NCBI GenBank assembly: GCA_002692605.1
Contig: NZLE01000033.1
Location: 6,877 to 21,627, forward strand
DNA length: 14,751 nucleotides
Direction: 5' to 3'
From: Opitutia bacterium
Lineage (GTDB): Bacteria > Verrucomicrobiota > Verrucomicrobiia > Opitutales > Seribacteraceae
The notes beneath the pieces are model-generated. The model was given only the letters and a program-made list of their open reading frames with translations. It did not search any database and was not told the DNA's origin. Positions 6,403 to 13,263 of the stretch are shown piece after piece. Position numbers and translations under genes: made by a program. How positions within the stretch are numbered: the first letter of the stretch is position 1; each line of letters opens with the position of its first letter.

Positions 6403-7851
6403 GTGGCCAACAACTTTCTTAAAGATACCGAAGACTACTACGACGTCGTTGTGATAGGCAGTGGATTGGGCGGACTTACGGGTGCAAACTGTCTCGCAAA
6501 AATGGGGCATTCGGTACTCTTGCTGGAACATCATTATCAGTTTGGAGGATTAGCAACTTGGTTCAAGCGAGCCGGCGGTCACATTTTCGATATTTCCCTC
6601 CATGGTTTTCCGGTTGGAATGATCAAGTCCTGTCGCAGATATTGGACCAAGGAAATCGCTGATTCAATCGTACAGCTCAAGGGCATCCGTTTCGTAAACC
6701 CCCAATACGAATTGAGCACAACCTTTGATCGAATGGATTTCACCCGAATCCTTCAAGATACCTTCAAGGTTGCCAAGGAGAGGATCGAACTGTTCTACGA
6801 CCACCTCAAGAAGATGGACTACTTCGCGAACGACAAAAGGACTATTGCGGATCTCTTCGAAGAGTTTTTTCCCGGCCGAGATGACGTCAAGCGTCTCTTG
6901 CTCGAACCCATTGCCTATGCAAATGGATCATCCTTAATGGATCCTGCCTTCGCCTATGGAATCGTATTCACAAACTTCATGCGCAAGGGAATCTACACCT
7001 TCAAGGATGGAACGGACTCCCTGATCCGGAAAATGGTTTCCGAACTCCGTCGAAACGGAGCGGTTCTCAAGCGGCAATGCCTGGTCCAGAAACTGATCAC
7101 CGAGGAAAAAGACGGTAGTCATCACGTATCCGGAGTAATCGTCAATGGAAAGCGCATCAACTGCGGCGCCGTCTTGTCAAACGCGAACCTCAAGAACACC
7201 ATCGAAAAACTTCTGGGAAGCTCTAAATTGCCCTCTGCATTTTCCAATCTTGCCAAGAAAGTTCGCCTAAACAGCACCTCCTGCCAAGTCTACATAGGCT
7301 TAAAAAAAGGCGAAACGATCCCCGAATCCGTTGGAGATCTTATCTTCACCTCGGAGTCACCCAAGTTCTCATCCGATGAACTGACTGACTTCAACACCAC
7401 CAGCAGAACCTTTTCAATCTACTACCCGGACACGAGACCCCATCGCAAGGATTCGCGCTACAGTATCGTCGCTTCGATTAACGCCAAATGGCAGGATTGG
7501 GGTAAATTGTCGGAAGAGGAATATGCCCAGGCCAAAAATCGACTCTGCGAAGAAAGTGTCGTTGCCTTGGAGAAACTAATACCTGGAATTCGCGACAAGA
7601 TCGATCACCTTGAAGCCGCTACTCCCAGGACCATCGAGTACTACACCCATCACGCCCAAGGAGCAACCTTCGGAACGAAGTTCGAAGGGCTTGAGGTCTC
7701 CACCTCCCTCCCTGATCACGCCCCGGGCCTTTTTCACGCCGGTTCGGTTGGAATCATTATGTCGGGTTGGCTTGGAACCATCAATTACGGTGTGATTACT
7801 GCGAATAAGGTCGACCGCTTTCTCAAGCAGAAACTTGGGCAAGCGGAATAG
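6403..7851 (+). CDS. CrtI-type FAD-dependent oxidoreductase (phytoene desaturase / retinol saturase-like)
   Basis: The 482-residue flavoprotein belongs to the phytoene desaturase / carotenoid isomerase / retinol saturase superfamily. The N terminus has the dinucleotide-binding strand YDVVVIGSGLGGLTGANCLA (residues 13-32, GxGxxG at 19-24), then LLLEHHYQFGGLATWF, the family's second FAD-contacting segment. The C terminus has HAPGLFHAGSVGIIMSGWLG (about 445-464), the terminal FAD-binding motif, ending in an amphipathic ANKVDRFL helix. The start is GTG at 6403, directly before the fold begins; GGCGGA lies upstream. No carotenoid genes (crtB, crtE) are in view. Instead fabZ, fabI and oleA-like genes follow in the same direction, so a long-chain acyl or hydrocarbon substrate is more likely than a carotenoid. 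It may desaturate, isomerise or saturate a polyene; which one cannot be read from the sequence. Confidence 0.85.
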   Translation: MANNFLKDTEDYYDVVVIGSGLGGLTGANCLAKMGHSVLLLEHHYQFGGLATWFKRAGGHIFDISLHGFPVGMIKSCRRYWTKEIADSIVQLKGIRFVNPQYELSTTFDRMDFTRILQDTFKVAKERIELFYDHLKKMDYFANDKRTIADLFEEFFPGRDDVKRLLLEPIAYANGSSLMDPAFAYGIVFTNFMRKGIYTFKDGTDSLIRKMVSELRRNGAVLKRQCLVQKLITEEKDGSHHVSGVIVNGKRINCGAVLSNANLKNTIEKLLGSSKLPSAFSNLAKKVRLNSTSCQVYIGLKKGETIPESVGDLIFTSESPKFSSDELTDFNTTSRTFSIYYPDTRPHRKDSRYSIVASINAKWQDWGKLSEEEYAQAKNRLCEESVVALEKLIPGIRDKIDHLEAATPRTIEYYTHHAQGATFGTKFEGLEVSTSLPDHAPGLFHAGSVGIIMSGWLGTINYGVITANKVDRFLKQKLGQAE

Positions 7852-7936
7852 CTCTTCGACTTTCTGAAATGACGGCCAATTGGCTTTAGGTACCTTTTAC
7901 CTGTTCAAATGCCCTGCAATTCCTTTTATTTCACTA

Positions 7937-8380
7937 ATGGAGTCAATTCACCAAAGAATCCCTCACAGGCCACCGTTTCTTTTCGTTGATGAAATCATCG
8001 AAATTACCGAGAGTTCGGCAAAGACAAAACTGAAGGTACGACTAGAGATGCCATTCTTCGAAGGGCACTATCCCGGAAACCCAATTATGCCGGGCGTGCT
8101 CTTGAGTGAGGCAGTTTTTCAAACTGGAGCGATCTTTCTCTCCGACCACATGAAAGGGGAACATGCCCTGACTGACGAATCGGTAACCCCAGTACTTTCC
8201 CGCATTAGGGACGCGCGCTTCAAGAGAATGGTCAAACCAGGGGAAGAAATTGAAATTTCCGTGTTCCTTGGAGAAAAGATCGGGCAGTTCTTCAACATGA
8301 GAGGGGAAATACGAAACGAAGGGAAAGTTGCCATGACTGTCTCTTTCGCTCTTGCGTTGGTTAAAAACGAAAGCGCATGA
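7937..8380 (+). CDS. fabZ: 3-hydroxyacyl-ACP dehydratase, FabZ-like hotdog protein
   Basis: FabZ removes water from (3R)-hydroxyacyl-ACP to give trans-2-enoyl-ACP. This 147-residue hotdog-fold protein has the FabZ opening IHQRIPHRPPFLFVDEI (residues 4-20) and the active-site helix PFFEGHYPGNPIMPGVLLSEAV (39-60), with catalytic His44 and Glu58 at the canonical 14-residue spacing. The frame extends upstream to a TTG at 7880, but ATG 7937 gives the family length and places the PHRPPFL motif near the N terminus as usual. No good Shine-Dalgarno sequence is seen. Its stop overlaps the fabI start (ATGA, 8377-8380). No fabG, fabF or acpP is adjacent, so it may be a dedicated dehydratase for this operon or the general one displaced from a fab cluster. 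Confidence 0.9.
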   Translation: MESIHQRIPHRPPFLFVDEIIEITESSAKTKLKVRLEMPFFEGHYPGNPIMPGVLLSEAVFQTGAIFLSDHMKGEHALTDESVTPVLSRIRDARFKRMVKPGEEIEISVFLGEKIGQFFNMRGEIRNEGKVAMTVSFALALVKNESA

Positions 8381-9183
8381 GCTTTCTAGAACTAAAGGGG
8401 AAAACGTTTCTTGTCACTGGAGTGGCAAACAGAAAGAGCGTCGCCTGGGCCGTATCTCAGACTCTTGAGGATGAGGGCGCAAAGGTAATTTATTCCGTCC
8501 GAAGCGAAAAGCGTAAGGAGGAGCTTTGCAAACTTTTAGGGGAAAGGAGCATTTTTGTTTGTGACGTTGAGAATGAACGGCAAATCAAGAGATTGGGCAG
8601 AACAATCGCAGAAGAACACGAAGGTCTTCTCGACGGAATCCTTCATTCGATCGCTTTCGCCAATTACTCGGAAGGCTTGAAACCCTTTCACGAAACGAAA
8701 AGGGAGGACTTCCTCCAGGCTACGCAAATCTCATCTTTTTCACTCATAGAGTTAGCCAACTCCTGCAAGAGCATCCTGGCCGAAGATGCGTCGGTCGTGA
8801 CGATTGGAATTTCATCAACTGAGGTGACTGCGGAAAACTACGGTTACATGGCGCCCATCAAGGCATCCTTGGAGACCAGCGTCCGGTATTTGGCTAAGTC
8901 TTTCTCTTCCGACTCAAGGGTGCGCTTCAACTCGGTCAACGCAGGTCCTTTGAAGACATCCGCATCCGCAGGAATTCCCGGTTACCTAACGAACTATCTG
9001 TATGCGGAAAAACTCACTTACCGCAAACAAGCGCTCACAACTCAGGAAGTCGCCAACCTGGCAACCTTCCTTCTCAGTTCAAGATCCTCGGGGATTAATG
9101 GTCAGGGGATTGTGATTGATGCGGGAATGGGCTTCAATTACTTCGACAGGGAAATTGTCGAATCCTCCATGAAGTTAAAGTGA
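8377..9183 (+). CDS. fabI: enoyl-ACP reductase, divergent FabI-type SDR
   Basis: This 268-residue short-chain dehydrogenase has FabI-specific features rather than FabG ones. They are the nucleotide-binding sequence GVANRKSVAWA (residues 15-25, like GxxxxxSxAxG), CDVENE (62-67), the HSIAFA strand (90-95) and the catalytic YxxxxxxK pair Tyr155/Lys162 in ENYGYMAPIKASLE. SAGIPGYL (198-205) matches the substrate-loop region. FabI reduces trans-2-enoyl-ACP with NAD(P)H in fatty acid elongation. The position ten residues before the catalytic Tyr, usually Tyr or Phe in well-studied FabI/InhA proteins, is Ile145. The divergent pattern resembles enoyl reductases I associate with Planctomycetes and Verrucomicrobia. 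The ATG overlaps the fabZ stop, and the TGA overlaps the oleA-like GTG start, so the three genes are coupled. Confidence 0.87.
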   Translation: MSFLELKGKTFLVTGVANRKSVAWAVSQTLEDEGAKVIYSVRSEKRKEELCKLLGERSIFVCDVENERQIKRLGRTIAEEHEGLLDGILHSIAFANYSEGLKPFHETKREDFLQATQISSFSLIELANSCKSILAEDASVVTIGISSTEVTAENYGYMAPIKASLETSVRYLAKSFSSDSRVRFNSVNAGPLKTSASAGIPGYLTNYLYAEKLTYRKQALTTQEVANLATFLLSSRSSGINGQGIVIDAGMGFNYFDREIVESSMKLK

Positions 9184-10208
9184 AGTTTTCGAAAGTTGGC
9201 ATTGAAGCGATGGCCTATGCATTGCCTCAAACAATCACGACCTCACATGAGCTTGAGGGCGAATTATCACCCCTCTACGAAAAACTCAATTTGCAGACTG
9301 GGAGGCTTGAGTTAATGACGGGAATTCGCGAACGCAGATTTTGGCCAAGCGGACACCTGCCTTCATCCGCATCCGCAGAGGCGGGACTCAAATTGCTTCG
9401 GGAAGGAATCAATCCTGGCGAGGTCGACCTCTTGATTCACTCGGCGGTATGCCGGGATCGGCTCGAACCCGCTACGGCATCCTACGTTCATCGGACCATG
9501 GGACTGGGTTCATCCACGCAAATCCTCGACGTTTCCAATGCCTGCCTGGGTTTCCTGAATTCGCTCATCTTAGGGGCTTCAATGATTGAGTCCGGGCAAA
9601 TCAAACGAGCAATTATAACAGCAGGGGAAAACGGCAAACCCCTCGTAGAGGAAACCATTAGGCGTCTGAATGGCGAGGAGCATGACCGTCAGTCGATCAA
9701 GCCCTACTTTGCAAACCTCACCATCGGGGCAGCGGCAGTTGCCTGGTCCATTTCCCATAAGGACTTGCTGACGGCTTCCTCACCGAGCCTAGGAAGTTAC
9801 GCAATCGAGACCGACACCTCTCACAACCAATTATGTGAGGGCGAAACCGCGGGGGATGGACTTTTTATGCAAACCGATTCTGAGGAACTTCTTCATGCCG
9901 GGATTGCCGTAGCGAAAAACGCATGGAAAAAATTTACTTCCCGGTCGGAAGAATGGATCCTCAACCCAGATCTTATTGTGACCCATCAGGTTGGTAAGGC
10001 TCACACCCATGCGGTCCTGGATGCTCTTGGATTAGATCATCAAAAGAATTTCTCCACCTTTGAAAAGCTTGGTAATTGCGGGTCCGCATCGCTTCCCATC
10101 ACTTACACGATGGCATGCGAGAAAGATTCTGCCGTATTGAGTTCTCGTTCCGTTCTTCTGGGTATCGGAAGCGGACTTTCTAGCCTTTTCCTTGCCCTCA
10201 ACCCTTGA
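9180..10208 (+). CDS. oleA: OleA-type 3-oxoacyl synthase III (head-to-head acyl condensing enzyme)
   Basis: This thiolase-superfamily protein of 342 residues has the KAS III catalytic set: Cys122 in DVSNACLGFLN (117-127), His269 in VTHQVGKAH (267-275) and Asn299 in KLGNCGSASLP (296-306). Unlike ordinary FabH, it carries the OleA block SAVCRDRLEPATASYVHRTMGL (88-109), where Glu96 in LEP matches the OleA glutamate that reaches the partner subunit's active site. OleA condenses two long acyl-CoAs into a 2-alkyl-3-ketoacid, which can decarboxylate to a ketone or be processed to an olefin. The GTG start overlaps the fabI stop (GTGA). An OleB-type gene follows with a TTGA overlap, the same A-B order as in oleABCD clusters, supporting OleA over FabH. 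Substrate chain length cannot be inferred. Confidence 0.82.
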   Translation: MKFSKVGIEAMAYALPQTITTSHELEGELSPLYEKLNLQTGRLELMTGIRERRFWPSGHLPSSASAEAGLKLLREGINPGEVDLLIHSAVCRDRLEPATASYVHRTMGLGSSTQILDVSNACLGFLNSLILGASMIESGQIKRAIITAGENGKPLVEETIRRLNGEEHDRQSIKPYFANLTIGAAAVAWSISHKDLLTASSPSLGSYAIETDTSHNQLCEGETAGDGLFMQTDSEELLHAGIAVAKNAWKKFTSRSEEWILNPDLIVTHQVGKAHTHAVLDALGLDHQKNFSTFEKLGNCGSASLPITYTMACEKDSAVLSSRSVLLGIGSGLSSLFLALNP

Positions 10209-11089
10209 GTAGTTTTGGTCACATGAATTCCGAATACGATTTTTCGGGGAATTTTTTTGAAACCAAAACCGGTTACAAAATGCATTACCTGGATGAGGGG
10301 CCAAGGAGCGACGACGTCCCTTTGCTTTTGCTTCATGGAAATCCAACTTGGTCATTCTTCTATCGAAAAATCATCAAATGCCTCAGTTCGGAAAAGCGTT
10401 GCATTGCTCCGGACCACATCGGGTGCGGGCTCTCCGAAAAACCGAATTTTCGAAACTTCCCCTATGACCTTCAGACTCATTCCGGAAACCTGATCGATCT
10501 TCTGGACGATTTGGGTGTCAAAAAAGTGATTCTGGTATTGCATGACTGGGGTGGGGCGATCGGCCTTACCGCGTTCCGCAACCAACCCGAACAAATCGAG
10601 AAAATCGTTCTTCTTAACACTGCCGCATTTCCGTCCACCGACGTGCCAAAAAGAATTCTTCTCTGCAGAACTCCCGTTTTAGGGCAAATTTTAGTGCGCG
10701 GCCTAAACGGATTTGCCGGTCCCGCAACTTGGATGGCCACATCAAAGGGGTTGAGTAAGGAAGCCAAAAACGGCTTACTTCATCCCTACCGATCATGGCA
10801 GGACCGGGTGGCGGTTTGGCGTTTCGTCAAGGATATCCCCTATGAAAAGGATCATCCTTCGCTCAAACTCCTTCAGGACACGTCGGAAAAGCTTAACTCC
10901 TTCCGCTCGACTCCAGTCATGACATGTTGGGGCATGCGCGACTTTTGCTTTAGCCCGAAATTTCTGGAAGCATGGAAGGACAGGTGGCCCCATATGATGG
11001 TCCATGAAATGCACCATGCAGGGCATTACGTTCTCGAAGATTCATATGAGGAGTGCGAGGCGAGAATGAAGCCTTTTCTTTTGGAGTAA
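10205..11089 (+). CDS. oleB: OleB-type alpha/beta hydrolase (beta-lactone decarboxylase-like, haloalkane dehalogenase superfamily)
   Basis: This 294-residue alpha/beta hydrolase has the haloalkane dehalogenase-type active site: LLHGNPTWSFFYRK (residues 42-55, oxyanion/halide region), APDHIGCGLSEKP (68-80), the nucleophile Asp114 in VLHDWGGAIG (111-120) and the catalytic His274 in HAGHYVLEDSYEE (271-283). OleB enzymes use this machinery to open and decarboxylate cis-beta-lactones to cis-olefins, and OleB is distinguished mostly by context. Here it directly follows an OleA-type gene with a TTGA overlap, so OleB is favoured over a true dehalogenase. The TTG at 10205 is chosen for that overlap; an ATG at 10223 would remove six residues without touching the fold. 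The OleC that would make its lactone substrate and the OleD reductase are not in this window. Confidence 0.78.
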   Translation: MSSFGHMNSEYDFSGNFFETKTGYKMHYLDEGPRSDDVPLLLLHGNPTWSFFYRKIIKCLSSEKRCIAPDHIGCGLSEKPNFRNFPYDLQTHSGNLIDLLDDLGVKKVILVLHDWGGAIGLTAFRNQPEQIEKIVLLNTAAFPSTDVPKRILLCRTPVLGQILVRGLNGFAGPATWMATSKGLSKEAKNGLLHPYRSWQDRVAVWRFVKDIPYEKDHPSLKLLQDTSEKLNSFRSTPVMTCWGMRDFCFSPKFLEAWKDRWPHMMVHEMHHAGHYVLEDSYEECEARMKPFLLE

Positions 11090-11120
11090 GTATTTTCGAT
11101 TTCAACCTGCTTGGCTTGCA

Positions 11121-11372
11121 ATGCCGAGAGAAGACTTGCATAGTAATGTTGTGCCAGACAGCAAAAGACTTGCCAGCAGACAGGAAAGAGGGGGAAACGT
11201 TGTCCCCATTTCTCCCTATGACAACACCTCAAACGCCTATAAAAAGGAAACGCCCAAACGAGCTGAGGCAAGCTTTGGTTTCTATTTGAGCCTGGCTTTG
11301 CTTGTTTTCGCCACTGTATTCTTTCTGGCGCTATACGACATGGCCGTCGAAACATGGACGCGCATCAAGTAA
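11121..11372 (+). CDS. small single-span membrane protein upstream of the xer gene, unknown function
   Basis: The 83-residue product has a polar, proline- and asparagine-rich N-terminal half, one strong hydrophobic helix at about residues 52-73 (FGFYLSLALLVFATVFFLAL) and a short tail. It begins 31 nt after the oleB-like stop and overlaps the recombinase start by 19 nt, filling space that would otherwise be empty on a compact transcript. The helix, with basic residues (KKETPKR) on its N-terminal side, suggests an inner-membrane protein with its N terminus inside. No Shine-Dalgarno sequence is obvious and no family is recognised. A competing frame (11053-11289) is less protein-like. Confidence 0.5.
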   Translation: MPREDLHSNVVPDSKRLASRQERGGNVVPISPYDNTSNAYKKETPKRAEASFGFYLSLALLVFATVFFLALYDMAVETWTRIK

Positions 11373-12301
11373 CGGAAGCACAAAGGACCCGACCATTGAA
11401 AGTTGAGTCCGAATTGTTCTCCCGCCATCTGCTTGAGGAACGGCGATTGTCCCCAAACACTGAAAGGAATTATCACCAGGCAATCCAAGCCTTGGGGCTT
11501 TGGCTTGCGCAAGAATATGATCCGAAGATTCCCGTCGACTCGATCACCTCCAATCACGTTCGGGGGTACCTGATTGAGATTCAGGGTACTCTTTCACGAG
11601 CCACCATTCGCAATCATTTCTCTGGTTTGCGGACTTTCTTCAGGTTCCTCCTTTCCAGAAAACTCGTTCGCGCCAACCCCTTCCAGAATCTGACTTTGCC
11701 CAAGGTGGAGAAGAAGCTGCCGGTGTTCCTGACCGAAAAGCAAGTCCGAACCTTGGTTGACCCAACTGATCCCACCGCCGAGGACACTATTCCGAGCAGT
11801 TCCTTTCATCAAATGAGAGATCAAATGATCATTCTGCTTCTTTATGGCGGAGGTTTGCGAGTCAGTGAGTTGATCGGCCTAAGCTATGGCGCAATTGACT
11901 TTAAGAACGCAACGGTTCGCGTCCTAGGGAAGGGTAAGAAGGATCGCATTTGCCCAATCGGCCAATCGGCCGCGCAGGCTGTTTCGAGCTTTCGCGACAA
12001 TCACGCCAGAGATGCATCTTTTGACAGCCCCGTAGTCATCAATCGAAGTGGTGGGCGATTATCCGCAAGGGCCGTTCAATCCATGCTTAAGAAACGTCTG
12101 CGCTCCGCCGATTTGCCTAGTGACATGACCCCACATAAACTTCGGCATTCCTTCGCCACCCACCTTCTTGACCAGGGAGCCGACTTGCGTGCGGTACAGG
12201 AACTTTTGGGGCATTCAAGTCTGTCCACCACTCAAGTTTACACACACGTTTCCGTTGCCCGTCTCAAACAGACTCACCTGCAAGCCCATCCGAGAGCCTG
12301 A
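11354..12301 (+). CDS. xerC: tyrosine recombinase, XerC/XerD family
   Basis: This 315-residue site-specific recombinase has both standard domains: an N-terminal SAM-like core-binding domain (about residues 17-105, LFSRHLLEERRLSPNTERNY to LRTFFRFLL) and a C-terminal catalytic domain. All catalytic residues are in place: Arg169 (GGGLRVSELIGL), Lys193 region (LGKGKKDR), His261 and Arg264 (PHKLRHSFATH), His287 (LLGHSSLSTTQ) and nucleophile Tyr296 (QVYTHV). Xer proteins resolve chromosome dimers at dif before cell division. The length, intact motifs and absence of att sites or cargo favour a housekeeping Xer rather than an integrase. XerC versus XerD cannot be decided without the partner. Its start overlaps one small membrane protein and its stop (CTGA, 12298-12301) overlaps the probable start of another. 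Confidence 0.9.
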   Translation: MDAHQVTEAQRTRPLKVESELFSRHLLEERRLSPNTERNYHQAIQALGLWLAQEYDPKIPVDSITSNHVRGYLIEIQGTLSRATIRNHFSGLRTFFRFLLSRKLVRANPFQNLTLPKVEKKLPVFLTEKQVRTLVDPTDPTAEDTIPSSSFHQMRDQMIILLLYGGGLRVSELIGLSYGAIDFKNATVRVLGKGKKDRICPIGQSAAQAVSSFRDNHARDASFDSPVVINRSGGRLSARAVQSMLKKRLRSADLPSDMTPHKLRHSFATHLLDQGADLRAVQELLGHSSLSTTQVYTHVSVARLKQTHLQAHPRA

Positions 12302-12579
12302 AAAGAACCGACTATTTCATCTGGAGCCTATCCTTTGCTCCGCTTCTCTATTCTCTGGCGCTCTGGTATGCCGATGGATCTCGATTGGGTTTCTGGCGAA
12401 CCAGCACAAGTTCAGTCCGGGAAGTTCCGGTCATCGAGGGAATGCCCGAACTTGGCATGCAGCAACTGGTAACTTGGGAGCAAGGGTTCGTATCCGGCAT
12501 CGAAACCCCTGCAATCGGTCTTATTTTGTCCGGGTCGCTCATATCCTATTTGCTTTTCAGAAAAAGACAGGATAAGTGA
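12298..12579 (+). CDS. small two-helix membrane protein with probable CTG start overlapping the xer stop
   Basis: The only ATG/GTG/TTG start that opens this reading frame before its body is TTG at 12385 (64 residues), which would cut off half of the protein. Upstream, the same frame stays open and reads KRTDYFIWSLSFAPLLYSLA with LWYADG following, a good membrane helix behind basic residues. The frame ends in a second helix, about residues 70-87 (TPAIGLILSGSLISYLLF), and a basic tail RKRQDK. The region between is hydrophilic. CTG at 12298, overlapping the xer TGA as CTGA, gives 93 residues and mirrors the ATGA, GTGA and TTGA overlaps seen elsewhere in the window. An unusual AUN start or re-initiation after xer is also possible. 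Both ends would lie in the cytoplasm by the positive-inside rule. No family is recognised. Confidence 0.55.
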   Translation: MKRTDYFIWSLSFAPLLYSLALWYADGSRLGFWRTSTSSVREVPVIEGMPELGMQQLVTWEQGFVSGIETPAIGLILSGSLISYLLFRKRQDK

Positions 12580-12600
12580 ACAGATGAACCAATTACGATT

Positions 12601-13212
12601 ATGCCCAAAACAATATTCCCAACCCTGACCCTAGCGCTTCTTTCTACCTTTGCGTATTGCTCTGCAAAATCCTTCGACTTCAAGGATCCCAAAGGAGTGA
12701 ACAACATTATTTTTCAGATGGACGCGCCCTTGGAGTCCATTAACGGTTCCGCTGATGGAATTAGCGGTGTGGTTTCCTTTGACCCCCAAAAACCCGAAAA
12801 GACCACAGGTAGCATTCTATTGAATGCTTCATCCCTACACGTGGGCAACAAACTGCTCAAGGAACACATGCTTGGAAAGGATTGGATGAACGTATCCAAG
12901 TACCCGACTGTAAAATTCAATCTCTCCAAGCTCACCGACATCAAAAGACAAGGCATCGACCTGATCGCGGTTGCCGAAGGCAAAATGACGATACGAAACG
13001 TAACCACTCATATGCTTATCCCCGTAAAACTTACCTACTTGAAGGACATGCTTGTCAAAAGAAACCGAGTTCCCGGGGACTTGCTTGTCCTACGGGCAAA
13101 GTTCGTTGTTAAAAGGGATGATTTTAATATTCAGAAAGGCAAGAATTTGGAGAAGGTCGCAAATGAAATCGAAATTTCTTTAAACCTTGCAGGAGCGTCT
13201 CCTGATTCATAG
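12601..13212 (+). CDS. exported YceI-family lipid-binding-like protein
   Basis: The 203-residue protein has a signal peptide (MPKTIFPTLTLALLSTFAYC, cleavage about residue 22, ...CSA), then a YceI-type lipocalin-like barrel. Recognisable parts are GSADGISGVVSFDPQKPEKTTGSILLNASSL (about 50-80), the hallmark LKEHMLGKDWMNVSKYPTVKF (85-105), TIRNVTTHMLIPVKLTY (138-154), and a final KRDDFNIQ and EIEISLNL strand. YceI proteins hold isoprenoid or other amphiphilic lipids in the periplasm; their physiological role is usually unclear. It lies 21 nt after the small membrane protein, so they may be cotranscribed. It is followed by two hairpins, the second a strong terminator, so the transcription unit ends here. 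The mature cysteine near the cleavage site makes a lipoprotein possible, but the lipobox is weak. Confidence 0.87.
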   Translation: MPKTIFPTLTLALLSTFAYCSAKSFDFKDPKGVNNIIFQMDAPLESINGSADGISGVVSFDPQKPEKTTGSILLNASSLHVGNKLLKEHMLGKDWMNVSKYPTVKFNLSKLTDIKRQGIDLIAVAEGKMTIRNVTTHMLIPVKLTYLKDMLVKRNRVPGDLLVLRAKFVVKRDDFNIQKGKNLEKVANEIEISLNLAGASPDS

Positions 13213-13228
13213 TATTGCATTTACCCCA

Positions 13229-13256
13229 TGGAGAAAACTTCCCCCAGTTTTCTCCA
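13229..13256 (+). other. perfect 11-bp stem-loop between the YceI-type gene and the terminator
   Basis: TGGAGAAAACT at 13229-13239 pairs with AGTTTTCTCCA at 13246-13256 around a TCCCCC loop. The sequence after it is CCCCAACAAG, so there is no U-tract and it is not itself an intrinsic terminator. Sitting 17 nt past the stop and 8 nt before the terminator stem, it may stabilise the mRNA 3' end or act as a protein site. Confidence 0.6.
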
Positions 13257-13263
13257 CCCCAAC

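Noticed and set aside
7880..7936. 19-residue hydrophobic extension of FabZ from a TTG
   Set aside because: FabZ is cytosolic and the ATG at 7937 gives the normal family length with the PHRPPFL motif in place.
10205..11089. Haloalkane dehalogenase
   Set aside because: The active-site motifs are shared between dehalogenases and OleB, but direct coupling to an OleA-type gene favours OleB. It remains the main alternative.
11354..12301. Integrase of a mobile element or integron
   Set aside because: No attachment repeats, cargo, excisionase or tRNA target was seen, and the protein has ordinary Xer length and motifs among chromosomal genes.
12168..12575. 135-residue frame starting inside the xer gene
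   Set aside because: It is rich in Cys, His and Arg with no coherent pattern, while the overlapping frame from 12298 has proper membrane helices and a basic tail.
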